NCBI RefSeq assembly: GCF_002102155.1
Contig: NZ_LQOU01000014.1
Location: forward strand, 1 to 64,000
Length of the DNA stretch: 64,000 nucleotides
Direction of reading: 5' to 3'
Source: Mycobacterium europaeum
GTDB taxonomy: Bacteria; Actinomycetota; Actinomycetes; Mycobacteriales; Mycobacteriaceae
Below the pieces are notes generated by a model. The model saw only the letters and a list, made by a program, of their open reading frames with translations. It was not told the DNA's origin and searched no databases. A program made the position numbers and the translations under genes. Below are positions 8,517-18,828 of this stretch, piece after piece (within the stretch, counting starts at the first letter, position 1; each line of letters starts with the position of its first letter).

Positions 8517-9758
8517 TCACCGCGCGGTTCCGGCGTAGTCGACCTGCCAGTGCTTGATCCCGTTGAGCCAGCCCGACCGCAGCCGCTCGGGCTCACCGAT
8601 CGGCTTGAGGTCCGGCATGTGGTCGGCGACCGCGTTGAAGATCAGGTTGATGGTCATGCGGGCCAGGTTCGCACCGATGCAGTAGTGGGCGCCCGTCCCG
8701 CCGAAACCGACGTGGGGATTCGGGTCGCGCAGGACGTTGAAGGTGTGCGGGTCCTCGAAGACCTCGTCGTCGAAGTTGGCCGACCGGTAGGACATCACCA
8801 CCCGCTGGCCCTTCTTGATCTGCACGCCGGCCAGCTCGGTGTCCTCGCTGGCGGTGCGCTGGAAGGCCGACACCGGGGTGGCCCACCGGATGATCTCGTC
8901 GGCGGCCGTCGACGGGCGCTCCTTCTTGAAGATCTCCCATTGATCGGGGTTGTTCGCCATGGCGATCATGCCGTGGGTGATCGAGTTGCGGGTGGTCTCG
9001 TTGCCCGCCACCGCGAGCATGACCACGAAGAAACCGAACTCGTCGTCGGAGAGCTTCTCGCCCTCGATGTCGGCCTGGATGAGCGTGGTGACGATGTCGT
9101 CGGTGGGGTTCTTGCCCCGCTCCTCGGCCATGGCCATCGCGTACGTGATCAGCTCCATCGAGGACTGCGCCGGATCGACGGTGGCGTACTCGGGATCGGT
9201 GCCACCGGTCATCTCGTTGGACCAGCGGAACAGCTTGTCGCGATCCTCCTGCGGGACGCCGAGCAGGCCGGCGATGGCTTGCAGCGGCAGCTCGCACGAG
9301 ACCTGCTCGACGAAGTCGCCGCTGCCCTCGGCCGCCGCCGTCTTGGCGATGTTCTGGGCGCGCTGGGCCAGTTCGGCCTCCAGCCGTCCGATGGCCCGCG
9401 GCGTGAACCCGCGGGAGATGATCTTGCGCAGCCGGGTGTGGTGCGGCGCGTCCATGTTGAGCATGACACTGCGCTGCAGTTCGACCTGCTCGCGCTTCAT
9501 CTCCGGCGGCCACGTCGGGATCGCGCCGTTCATCCAGCTGGAGAAGATGTCGCTGCGTTTCGACACCTCCTTGACGTCGGCGTGCCGGGTGACGATCCAA
9601 TAGCCGTGGTCCTCGAAGCCGCCGGCGCCGTTGGGGATGTCGACCCAGTGGATCGGCTCCGCCTTGCGCAGCCAGGCGAGCTCCTCGACGGGCAACCCGG
9701 CGAGGTTGACGTCGGGGTCCAGGAAGTCGAAGTCGGCGGGAATGTTGGGGGGTGCCAT
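8517..9758 (-). CDS. cyp125: Steroid C26/C27-monooxygenase, cytochrome P450 Cyp125
   Basis: This 413-residue P450 corresponds to Rv3545c, which oxidises the terminal side-chain methyl of cholesterol/cholestenone to the carboxylate. The I-helix motif AVAGNETTRNS, the ExxR helix in DEIIRW and the haem-binding loop VGFGGTGAHYCIG with the cysteine ligand are all visible. The start was placed at ATG 9758 (MAPPNIPADFDFLDPD), since a longer start at 9782 would run into the KstR operator. It is the first gene of the leftward operon ending with ltp2. Confidence 0.95.
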   Translation of the reverse strand: MAPPNIPADFDFLDPDVNLAGLPVEELAWLRKAEPIHWVDIPNGAGGFEDHGYWIVTRHADVKEVSKRSDIFSSWMNGAIPTWPPEMKREQVELQRSVMLNMDAPHHTRLRKIISRGFTPRAIGRLEAELAQRAQNIAKTAAAEGSGDFVEQVSCELPLQAIAGLLGVPQEDRDKLFRWSNEMTGGTDPEYATVDPAQSSMELITYAMAMAEERGKNPTDDIVTTLIQADIEGEKLSDDEFGFFVVMLAVAGNETTRNSITHGMIAMANNPDQWEIFKKERPSTAADEIIRWATPVSAFQRTASEDTELAGVQIKKGQRVVMSYRSANFDDEVFEDPHTFNVLRDPNPHVGFGGTGAHYCIGANLARMTINLIFNAVADHMPDLKPIGEPERLRSGWLNGIKHWQVDYAGTAR

Positions 9759-9777
9759 GATGTGTGCGCTCCTCAAT

Positions 9778-9791
9778 TGCAACGTGTTCTA
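9778..9791. promoter_or_regulatory. KstR operator on the cyp125 side
   Basis: TGCAACGTGTTCTA matches TnnAACnnGTTnnA. It lies 20 bases upstream of the cyp125 start and controls the igr operon. A second operator for the divergent fadA5 lies 66 bases away. Confidence 0.88.
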
Positions 9792-9856
9792 GTGCCAGTA
9801 AAACACGGCTCCTAGGCAGATAAAAGGCAGGTCATCATCCTCGCTTGTCAGAGTAA

Positions 9857-9868
9857 TGAAACGTGTTC

Positions 9869-9870
<2 letters not shown>
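9857..9870. promoter_or_regulatory. KstR operator on the fadA5 side
   Basis: TGAAACGTGTTCTA matches TnnAACnnGTTnnA. Its last two bases are shared with a TAnnnT -10 hexamer (9869-9874), so repressor binding would directly occlude RNA polymerase. Confidence 0.88.
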
Positions 9871-11044
<1,174 letters not shown>

Positions 11045-11050
11045 CCGGTC

Positions 11051-11892
<842 letters not shown>

Positions 11893-11988
11893 CGTCAGAC
11901 ACGTGACTAAGGGGTTCCGCAACCCACGTTTCTCGCCTTAGCACTGAAATACTTTGCACACGCTCAGATTGGGCATATCGCTGTACGA

Positions 11989-12219
11989 ATGGCCGGCTGC
12001 GCCCGGTTGCTGTGGTTCCCGGCGGCGCTGGTGACGACCATCGGACGTGGATCCGGTAAGCCTCGGACCACGCCGACGCTCGAACTGAGCGTCGGCGAGG
12101 GGATGATCTTGCCCGCGTCGTTCGGCGCCCCGCACCAGGAACCCAACCTGGTATCTCAACCTCCTTAAGGCCGACCCGATCATCGAGGTTCAGGTCCGCG
12201 ACGAGCGCGCCGTCAGATG
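11989..12219 (+). pseudogene. Decayed ddn-like (DUF385) gene
   Basis: From ATG 11989 one frame reads LVTTIGRGSGKPRTTPTLEL, the conserved core of the Ddn family, and stops at a TAA near 12167. In another frame from about 12138 the sequence continues NPTWYLNLLKADPI then IEVQVRDERAV, equivalent to [21 protein letters not shown] of ddn just upstream. The two halves are joined by a frameshift around 12135, and the N-terminal part is missing. The flanking bases 11893-11988 hold no recognisable gene. It is a broken tandem paralogue of ddn. Confidence 0.75.
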
Positions 12220-12520
12220 ACTGCCCCTGAGCTCGGCGGTATTCATGTGCTGCATTGACGTTCATCGCCCCGGTCCCCGCCGCTCCGGGCTGTTTCATGT
12301 ATTCCACCGTGCCGACCATCGTTGATGCCAGGCCAATGTAAGTCGCCCGGTCTGGGGTCGTCGATCCTTTGGAACAGCATGGATTTGACGGGCAGCGTTA
12401 GCTGCGGATGGGCCGAACTTGTAGGGAAATCCCTTATTCTCCGGCCACCCCGACGGCCATAGGCTGTAAAAAGTCTGACGCGTGCGAACTTACGCCACAC
12501 ACATCTCGGAAGGCACTGCC
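12220..12520. other. Gene-free stretch upstream of the secreted protein
   Basis: I see no gene in these 301 bases. A short inverted element AGGGAAATCCCT lies near 12424-12434, followed by TATTCT (12435-12440) and TAGGCT (near 12460), either of which could serve as a -10 for the gene at 12521. No KstR or KstR2 site is present. Confidence 0.4.
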
Positions 12521-13402
12521 GTGGCTGAACGAATGACGAAACGTTTCGCGGTCCTGGTCGCCACGGCCACGGCCTGTCTGTTCGGAATCGTCGATGCCAC
12601 AACATCGATGGCGCCAACCGCCAGCGCCGACACGCTGCCGAACGGATACAGCGTGACCTGTACGCCCAACGGTCCGCACGAGCCGACCTGCATCGTTTCC
12701 GGGTGCCCGCGGGTGCACGGAGATGAGGCTGGGGATGTGATCCATATCAACGGCCAGGGTTATTTCATGCAACCCGAACTCAGCAAAGGGTGCAACAACA
12801 CCGCGTCCTTTACTATTGCTGCAAGTACGAAGCCGCAAACCTTCTCGATCCAGGGCTGCCGCAAACACTTCCCGGGTACGGATGATTGCGGCGCCTGGTC
12901 GGACTATACGTATGTGCCGCCTGCGGCGGCGGCAGCGCCGGCACCCGCGCCCGACCAGTTGCCCGTGCGATGCACCGGCGGACCGGATGCGGGAAAGACC
13001 CTTCCGCCCGGCTCTAATTGCGCCGCAGCGCCGGCTCCGGCAGCGCCGGTGAAATGCCCGACCGGTTCGGTGACAGACACCGTCCCAGCCGGCCAGCAGT
13101 GCAGCGCGCCGACGAACGCAGTCGCGGTGAACATCTCGCGGAATGGATTCAATGCCCGCGTAGCTATCACCAACAATTCCAGCCTGCCCGCCAAATGCAG
13201 CTACACCGCTACGAAATCCGGTGGATTCGGGCCGCAAGAGGTCGATAGAAGCATCGACGTCGCTGCGAACAGCACCGGTGCGATCACCGACATGCTGTGG
13301 CCCCCACTGGGCACCAGCTATGACACAACGGTGAAGTGCACAGTCAACTACAACAACAAGCAGACCTCCATCGGTCAGTCCAGCGAGAAAGTCAGCGGCT
13401 GA
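12521..13402 (+). CDS. Secreted cysteine-rich, Pro/Ala-linker protein, unknown function
   Basis: This 293-residue protein has a Sec signal peptide (TKRFAVLVATATACLFGI, likely cleaved after PTASA). The first domain (about 40-135) has paired cysteines (CIVSGC, GCRKHF, DCGAW). A Pro/Ala linker follows, holding two short cysteine repeats (PVRC..PPGSNC and PVKC..PAGQQC). The last domain, about 90 residues, is beta-rich with two cysteines (NAVAVNISRNGFNARVAI). GTG 12521 was chosen over a GTG 39 bases upstream because GGAAGG precedes it by 7 bases. I do not recognise the family. It converges on the SDR gene at 13498 and lies outside the steroid operators. Confidence 0.7.
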   Translation: MAERMTKRFAVLVATATACLFGIVDATTSMAPTASADTLPNGYSVTCTPNGPHEPTCIVSGCPRVHGDEAGDVIHINGQGYFMQPELSKGCNNTASFTIAASTKPQTFSIQGCRKHFPGTDDCGAWSDYTYVPPAAAAAPAPAPDQLPVRCTGGPDAGKTLPPGSNCAAAPAPAAPVKCPTGSVTDTVPAGQQCSAPTNAVAVNISRNGFNARVAITNNSSLPAKCSYTATKSGGFGPQEVDRSIDVAANSTGAITDMLWPPLGTSYDTTVKCTVNYNNKQTSIGQSSEKVSG

Positions 13403-13497
13403 CGACCGATCGCGGTAGCCGCGGGGTCGCCGATGAACGGCCGCAGCAGGGGCTGCGAGTGTTCGACGACCTCGTCACCGCGCTTGGGGGGCTCGCT

Positions 13498-14403
13498 CTA
13501 AGCGCCGTACACCGGGACCGGCGGGCGCGCCTTGGCGAGCAGGTCGGCGACGACGGGCCCGAGCTCCGCGGGGTCCCACCTTGCGCCCTTGTCGATCTGC
13601 GGCCCGTGCGCCCAGCCCTCCGCGACCCGGATCTTCCCGCCCTCGACCTCGAACACCTTCCCGGTGACGTCACGGGACTCGGCGCTGCCCAGCCAGACCA
13701 CCAGCGGCGAGACGTTCTCCGGTGCCATGGCGTCGAAATCCTGGTCCTGCGTTGCCATCATCTCGGCGAACACCGTCTCCGTCATGCGGGTGCGCGCCGA
13801 CGGCGCGATGGCGTTGACGGTGACGCCGTAGCGGCCCATCTCGGCGGCGCCGACCAACGTCATCGCGGCGATGCCGGCCTTGGCGGCGCTGTAGTTGCCC
13901 TGGCCGACGCTGCCCTGCAGGCCGGCACCCGAGCTGGTGTTGATGATCCGCGCGTCAACGGTTTTGCCCTCTTTCGACAGCCCCCGCCAGTACGACGCGG
14001 CGTGCCGCATCGTGGCGAAGTGCCCCTTGAGGTGCACGGCGATGACGGCGTCGAACTCCTCCTCGCTGGTGTTGGCCATCATCCTGTCCCGCACGATGCC
14101 GGCGTTGTTCACCAGAACGTCGAGCCCGCCGAAGGTGTCGATGGCGGTCTGGATCAGGCCGGCGGCCTGGTTCCAGTCGGCGACGTTGGACCCGTTGGCG
14201 ACGGCTTCCCCACCGGCCGCGGTGATTTCGTCGACGACGCCCTGGGCGGCGCTGCCGCCGCCGGCCGGTGAGCCGTCCAGGCCCACGCCGATGTCGTTGA
14301 CCACCACGCGCGCGCCCTCGGCCGCAAAGGCCAGCGCGTGCGCGCGACCGATACCGCCGCCCGCTCCGGTGACGATGACGACGCGGCCGTCAACCACTCC
14401 CAT
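13498..14403 (-). CDS. Short-chain dehydrogenase, MFE-2-like (Rv3548c counterpart)
   Basis: This 301-residue SDR has VTGAGGGIGRAHALAFAAEG for NAD binding, NNAG, and a catalytic S-YxxxK in NTSSGAGLQG / NYSAAKAG. The long form with GVGLDGS after the nucleotide site resembles the dehydrogenase domain of peroxisomal multifunctional enzyme 2, suggesting oxidation of a 3-hydroxyacyl-CoA during steroid side-chain or ring degradation. The exact substrate is not established from sequence. It is the second gene of a leftward pair driven from the KstR2 operator at 15219-15232. Confidence 0.85.
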   Translation of the reverse strand: MGVVDGRVVIVTGAGGGIGRAHALAFAAEGARVVVNDIGVGLDGSPAGGGSAAQGVVDEITAAGGEAVANGSNVADWNQAAGLIQTAIDTFGGLDVLVNNAGIVRDRMMANTSEEEFDAVIAVHLKGHFATMRHAASYWRGLSKEGKTVDARIINTSSGAGLQGSVGQGNYSAAKAGIAAMTLVGAAEMGRYGVTVNAIAPSARTRMTETVFAEMMATQDQDFDAMAPENVSPLVVWLGSAESRDVTGKVFEVEGGKIRVAEGWAHGPQIDKGARWDPAELGPVVADLLAKARPPVPVYGA

Positions 14404-14417
14404 TGTTCGTTTCTCCT

Positions 14418-15203
14418 CTACTTGATCGCGCTGGCGTTCGTGGTGGCCAGGTAGTGCGGCGGCTCGCCGCCGCCGTGCACCTCCAGCGAGGCACCGCTGA
14501 TGTAGGACGCGGCGTCAGATGCCAAGAAGGCTGCAGCCCAACCGATATCGTCGGGTTTGGCCAGCCGGCCCAGCGGCACGTTCTTTGAAATCGCGGCGAT
14601 GGACTCGGCGTCACCGTAGAACAGTTCGGACTGCTCGGTCTCCACCATGCCGACCACGCAGGCGTTCACCCGGACCTTCGGCCCCCACTCCACCGCCAGC
14701 GTCTGCGTCAGGCTCTCCAGGCCGGCCTTGGCCGCTCCGTACGCACCGGTGCCCGGCGACGGCCGGCGACCGCTCAGGCTGCAGATGTTGATGATCGACC
14801 CGCCACGGTCCTGGTTTTGCATCTTGTCGTTGGCGTGCTGCGAAACCGACAGCGCGCCAATCAGATTGAGTTCGATGATCTTGCGGTTGAACTTGGCGCT
14901 GGATTCGGCGGTCAGCACGTACGGCGAACCGCCGGCGTTGTTGATCACGACGTCGAGCCGGCCGTGCCTGTCGACGATGGAGTCGATCAGCGCCTTGACC
15001 GCATCGTCGTCGCGGACGTCGCAGGAATGGAACTCATAGGGCAATCCCTCGACGGGCCGCCGCGCACAGGTGATGACGGTCGCCCCCTGCCCGGCGAAGA
15101 CCGAGCTGATGCCGGCGCCCACTCCGCGGACCCCGCCGGTGACCAGAACCACCCGGCCGGCGAGCCCGAAGTCGATGGCGTCGGGTGCTTCGGCGCGAGT
15201 CAC
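14418..15203 (-). CDS. Short-chain dehydrogenase (Rv3549c counterpart)
   Basis: This 261-residue classical SDR has VTGGVRGVGAGISSVFA, NNAGGSP, and S-YxxxK in NICSLSG / AYGAAKAG. It starts with GTG at 15203 and is followed 14 bases later by the Rv3548c-like SDR. The gene diverges from echA20, and the KstR2 operator lies 16 bases upstream of the start. Role: probably a hydroxyacyl-CoA dehydrogenase acting on ring C/D fragments; this is inferred from regulon membership. Confidence 0.86.
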   Translation of the reverse strand: MTRAEAPDAIDFGLAGRVVLVTGGVRGVGAGISSVFAGQGATVITCARRPVEGLPYEFHSCDVRDDDAVKALIDSIVDRHGRLDVVINNAGGSPYVLTAESSAKFNRKIIELNLIGALSVSQHANDKMQNQDRGGSIINICSLSGRRPSPGTGAYGAAKAGLESLTQTLAVEWGPKVRVNACVVGMVETEQSELFYGDAESIAAISKNVPLGRLAKPDDIGWAAAFLASDAASYISGASLEVHGGGEPPHYLATTNASAIK

Positions 15204-15218
15204 TGTGCTAGCGTACCA

Positions 15219-15232
15219 AGCAAGTGCTTGCT
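15219..15232. promoter_or_regulatory. KstR2 operator between the SDR genes and echA20
   Basis: AGCAAGTGCTTGCT matches AnCAAGnnCTTGnT perfectly and is a near-complete palindrome. It lies between divergent units: the SDR pair to the left and echA20-ipdABC to the right. Family knowledge: KstR2 is released by HIP-CoA. Confidence 0.9.
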
Positions 15233-15262
15233 TAGGTAGTTACCCCACAAGGAAGTGGCACC

Positions 15263-16018
15263 TTGCCCATCACATCGAAAACCACCGAACCGGGCATCGT
15301 CGCGGTCACCGTCGACTTCCCCCCGGTCAATGCCATCCCGTCGCGCGGCTGGTTCGACCTGGCCGACGCCGTCACCTCCGCCGGCCAGGATCCGCAGACC
15401 CACGTCGTCATCCTGCGGGCCGAGGGGCGCGGATTCAACGCCGGGGTCGACATCAAGGAGATGCAGCGCACCGAGGGTTTCACCGCGTTGATCGACGCCA
15501 ACCGCGGCTGCTTCGCCGCCTTCCGCGCGGTCTATGAGTGCGCGGTGCCCGTCGTTGCCGCCGTGAACGGGTTCTGCGTCGGCGGCGGCATCGGCCTGGT
15601 CGGCAACTCCGACGTCATCGTGGCCTCCGACGACGCCACCTTCGGGCTGCCCGAGGTGGAGCGCGGCGCCCTGGGTGCGGCCACCCACCTGTCCCGGCTG
15701 GTGCCCCAGCACCTGATGCGGCGGCTGTTTTTCACCGCGGCCACCGTCGACGCCGCCACCCTGCACCACTTCGGTTCGGTGCACGAAGTGGTGCCGCGCG
15801 ACCAGCTGGACGACGCCGCGTTGCGGGTTGCCCGCGACATCGCCACCAAGGACACCCGCGTCATCCGCGCGGCCAAGGAGGCGCTCAACCTCATCGACGT
15901 GCAGCGGGTCAACTCGAGTTACCGTATGGAACAAGGCTTTACGTTCGAGCTCAACCTGGCCGGCGTCGCCGACGAGCACCGCGACGCGTTCGCCGGTACC
16001 GCGAAGGGTAAGAAGTGA
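15263..16018 (+). CDS. echA20: Steroid ring D hydrolase EchA20
   Basis: This 251-residue crotonase-fold enzyme corresponds to Rv3550. Family knowledge: it hydrolytically opens ring D of HIEC-CoA rather than hydrating an enoyl-CoA. The oxyanion-hole segments RGFNAGVDIKEM and GFCVGGGIGLVGNSD are present, as is FGLPEVERGALGAATHL. The start is TTG at 15263 (LPITSKTTEPGIVAV); no ATG or GTG is available nearby. The ipdA start overlaps its end by 4 bases. Confidence 0.93.
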   Translation: MPITSKTTEPGIVAVTVDFPPVNAIPSRGWFDLADAVTSAGQDPQTHVVILRAEGRGFNAGVDIKEMQRTEGFTALIDANRGCFAAFRAVYECAVPVVAAVNGFCVGGGIGLVGNSDVIVASDDATFGLPEVERGALGAATHLSRLVPQHLMRRLFFTAATVDAATLHHFGSVHEVVPRDQLDDAALRVARDIATKDTRVIRAAKEALNLIDVQRVNSSYRMEQGFTFELNLAGVADEHRDAFAGTAKGKK

Positions 16019-16899
16019 CCGACAAGAGGACCATGCTGGACGACGCCGTCGCGCAATTGCGCAGCGGCATGACGATCGGCATCGGCGGCTGGGGCTCGCG
16101 GCGCAAGCCGATGGCCTTCGTGCGGGCCATGCTGCGCACCGACATCAAGGACTTGACCGTGGTCACCTACGGCGGGCCGGATCTGGGCCTGCTCTGCTCG
16201 GCGGGCAAGGTCAAGCGCGCCTACTACGGCTTCGTCTCGCTGGACTCCCCGCCCTTCTACGACCCCTGGTTCGCCAAGGCCCGCACCAGCGGCGCGATCG
16301 AGGCCCGGGAGATGGACGAGGGCATGCTGCGATGCGGCCTGCAAGCGGCCGCGCAGCGCCTGCCGTTCCTGCCGATTCGGGCCGGGCTGGGCAGCTCGGT
16401 GCCCGACTTCTGGGAGGGCGAGCTGCGGACCGTGACCAGCCCGTACCCCGCACCCGAGGGTGGCCACGAGACGCTGATCGCGATGCCGGCGCTGCGCCTG
16501 GACGCGGCGTTCGTCCACCTCAATCTCGGTGACTGCCGGGGCAATGCGGCCTACACCGGGATCGATCCCTACTTCGACGACCTGTTCCTGATGGCCGCCG
16601 ACAGGCGCTTCCTCTCGGTGGAGCGCGTGGTCTCCACCGAGGAGCTGGTCAAAGCCGTTCCGCCGCAGGCCCTGCTGGTGAACCGGATGATGGTCGATTC
16701 CGTGGTGGAGGCGCCGGGTGGCGCCCACTTCACCACCGCCGCACCGGATTACGGGCGCGACGAGAAATTCCAGCGCCATTACGCCGAAGCCGCCTCCACC
16801 GGGGACGGCTGGCAGACGTTCGTCCAGACCTACCTGTCGGGTGGCGAGGACGACTACCAGGCGGCGGTTCGCGCATTCGCAGAGGAGGCCGCCAAGTGA
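16015..16899 (+). CDS. ipdA: Ring C hydrolase subunit IpdA
   Basis: This 294-residue class I CoA-transferase-like alpha subunit corresponds to Rv3551. IpdAB opens the last steroid ring in COCHEA-CoA by hydrolysis rather than CoA transfer. Features include GMTIGIGGWGSRRKPMAFVR at the start of the nucleotide-type fold and the internal HLNLGDCRGNAAYTG. Its start overlaps the echA20 stop and its end overlaps the ipdB GTG (GTGA). Confidence 0.93.
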   Translation: MTDKRTMLDDAVAQLRSGMTIGIGGWGSRRKPMAFVRAMLRTDIKDLTVVTYGGPDLGLLCSAGKVKRAYYGFVSLDSPPFYDPWFAKARTSGAIEAREMDEGMLRCGLQAAAQRLPFLPIRAGLGSSVPDFWEGELRTVTSPYPAPEGGHETLIAMPALRLDAAFVHLNLGDCRGNAAYTGIDPYFDDLFLMAADRRFLSVERVVSTEELVKAVPPQALLVNRMMVDSVVEAPGGAHFTTAAPDYGRDEKFQRHYAEAASTGDGWQTFVQTYLSGGEDDYQAAVRAFAEEAAK

Positions 16900-17639
16900 G
16901 CACGACCCGCGCCGAGGTATGCGCCGCAGCCTGTGCCGAATTGTTCCGGGACGCGGGCGAGATCATGGTCAGCCCGATGACGAACATGGCCTCGGTCGGT
17001 GCCCGGCTGGCGCGGTTGACGTTCTCGCCGGACATCGTGCTGACCGACGGCGAGGCGCAGCTCCTCGCGGACACCCCGGCCCTGGGCAAGGCCGGGCCCG
17101 TCGAGGGCTGGATGCCGTTCGGCCGGGTATTCGAGACGCTGGCCTGGGGGCGCCGGCACGTGGTGATGGGCGCCAATCAGGTTGACCGGTTTGGCAATCA
17201 GAACATCTCGGCGTTCGGCCCGCTGCAGCACCCGACCCGGCAGATGTTCGGCCTGCGGGGCGCGCCCGGCAACGCGATCAACCACGCCACCAGCTATTGG
17301 GTGGGCAACCACTCCAAGCGGGTGTTCTGCGAGGCCGTCGACGTCGTCTGCGGCATCGGCTGGGACAAGGTGGACCCGGACAACCCGGCGTTCCGCTTCG
17401 CCAACACCTACCGGGTGGTGTCCAACCTCGGGGTCTTCGACTTCGGCGGTCCGGACCACACGATGCGGGCGCTGACGCTGCACCCGGGAGTGTCGCCCGA
17501 CGACGTTCGTGAGGCCACCTCTTTCGAGGTGCACGGCGTGGACGAGGCGGGCGAGACCAGGCAGCCGACGGACGAAGAGCTCCGCCTGATCCGCGAGGTG
17601 ATCGATCCGAAGTCCCTGCGCGACAGAGAGATCCGCTGA
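16896..17639 (+). CDS. ipdB: Ring C hydrolase subunit IpdB
   Basis: This 247-residue beta subunit corresponds to Rv3552 and completes the IpdAB heterotetramer. Segments such as RRHVVMGANQVDRFGNQN and FGLRGAPGNAINHATSYW are typical. GTG 16896 overlaps the ipdA TGA. Its own stop TGATGA adjoins an inserted palindromic repeat (17651-17694) that now separates it from ipdC. Confidence 0.93.
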   Translation: MSTTRAEVCAAACAELFRDAGEIMVSPMTNMASVGARLARLTFSPDIVLTDGEAQLLADTPALGKAGPVEGWMPFGRVFETLAWGRRHVVMGANQVDRFGNQNISAFGPLQHPTRQMFGLRGAPGNAINHATSYWVGNHSKRVFCEAVDVVCGIGWDKVDPDNPAFRFANTYRVVSNLGVFDFGGPDHTMRALTLHPGVSPDDVREATSFEVHGVDEAGETRQPTDEELRLIREVIDPKSLRDREIR

Positions 17640-17650
17640 TGATCATTCCG

Positions 17651-17694
17651 CCTCTCCCCCGCAAGCGGGAGGTGCCCCCACTGCATCGTCGGCG
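17651..17694. repeat. Dispersed palindromic repeat, copy between ipdB and ipdC
   Basis: The sequence contains CCTCTCCCCCGCAAGCGGGA, GGTGCCCCCA and CTGCATCGTCGGCGG. It is the reverse complement of the element at 29243-29305 over its core (TGGGGGCACC, CCCGCTTGCGGGGGAGAGG, CGACGATGCAG). GATGA occurs on both sides (17638-17642 and 17700-17704), consistent with insertion into a TGATG stop/start overlap. Confidence 0.75.
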
Positions 17695-17700
17695 GTGGCG

Positions 17701-18774
17701 ATGAAGTTGCGCACGCCGCTGACCGAGCTGGTCGGTGTCGAGCACCCAGTGGTCCAAACCGGGATGGGATGGGTGGCCGGCGCCCGGCTGGTGGCCGCCA
17801 CCGCCAACGCGGGTGGGCTGGGCATCCTGGCTTCGGCCACCATGACGCTCAACGAATTGGCCACGGCCATCGGCAAGGTCAAGGCGGCCACCGACAAGCC
17901 GTTCGGCGTGAACATCCGCGCCGACGCCGCTGACGCCGGCGACCGCGTCGACCTGATGATCCGCGAGGGCGTGAAGGTGGCGTCGTTCGCCCTGGCCCCC
18001 AAGCAGGAGCTCATCGCCCGACTGAAAGAGGCCGGCGCGGTGGTGATTCCGTCGATCGGCGCGGCCAAGCACGCGCGCAAGGTCGCGGCCTGGGGCGCCG
18101 ACGCGATGATCGTGCAGGGCGGCGAGGGCGGCGGGCACACCGGCCCGGTCGCCACCACGCTGCTGCTGCCGTCGGTGTTGGACGCCGTGCAGGGCACCGG
18201 AATTCCGGTGATCGCGGCGGGGGGCTTCTTCGACGGGCGCGGGCTGGCGGCCGCACTGAGCTACGGCGCCGCCGGCGTGGCGATGGGCACGCGCTTTCTG
18301 CTGACCTCCGACTCGACCGTGCCCGATGCGGTCAAGCGGCGCTACCTGGATGCGGCGCTGGACGGCACGGTGGTCACCACCCGGGTGGACGGCATGCCGC
18401 ACCGCGTCCTGCGCACCGGACTGGTCGAGAGGCTGGAAAGCGGTTCGCCGGTAAGGGGTCTCACCGCGGCCGTCCGCAATGCGGCGAAGTTCAAACACAT
18501 GTCGCAGATGACCTGGCGATCGATGATCCGCGACGGCCTGGCCATGCGCCACGGCAAGGAGCTGACCTGGTCACAGGTGGTGATGGCGGCCAACACGCCG
18601 ATGCTGCTCAAGGCCGGGCTGGTCGAGGGCAACACCGAGGCCGGCGTGCTCGCCTCGGGCCAGGTGGCCGGCATCCTCGAGGACCTGCCGTCGTGCTCGG
18701 AGCTGATCGACTCGATCGTGCGGGACGCGATCAAGCATCTTCAGGCGGCGTCGGCACTCGTCGACGAACGGTAA
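17701..18774 (+). CDS. ipdC: Flavin-dependent oxidoreductase IpdC (nitronate monooxygenase-like)
   Basis: This 357-residue TIM-barrel flavoprotein of the NMO/IMPDH-like group corresponds to Rv3553, which is needed to process the ring-opened CoA thioester formed by EchA20. The phosphate-binding features GGEGGGHTGP, IPVIAAGGFFDG and GAAGVAMGTRFLLT are present. ATG 17701 is used because MKLRTPLTELVGVEHPVVQ is the conserved start; a GTG two codons upstream lies in the repeat-derived region. Confidence 0.92.
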   Translation: MKLRTPLTELVGVEHPVVQTGMGWVAGARLVAATANAGGLGILASATMTLNELATAIGKVKAATDKPFGVNIRADAADAGDRVDLMIREGVKVASFALAPKQELIARLKEAGAVVIPSIGAAKHARKVAAWGADAMIVQGGEGGGHTGPVATTLLLPSVLDAVQGTGIPVIAAGGFFDGRGLAAALSYGAAGVAMGTRFLLTSDSTVPDAVKRRYLDAALDGTVVTTRVDGMPHRVLRTGLVERLESGSPVRGLTAAVRNAAKFKHMSQMTWRSMIRDGLAMRHGKELTWSQVVMAANTPMLLKAGLVEGNTEAGVLASGQVAGILEDLPSCSELIDSIVRDAIKHLQAASALVDER

Positions 18775-18828
18775 GCCGGCGACCAAAGACCCTGGCTTCG
18801 GCCCGGTGCGCGGCGTCACCCTGGATGG

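Noticed and set aside
13403..13497. Possible coding remnant read leftward (EPPKRGDEVVEHSQPLLRPF) downstream of the Rv3548c-like gene
   Set aside because: The 95-base stretch is too short and is separated from the SDR by its own stop; no family match could be supported.
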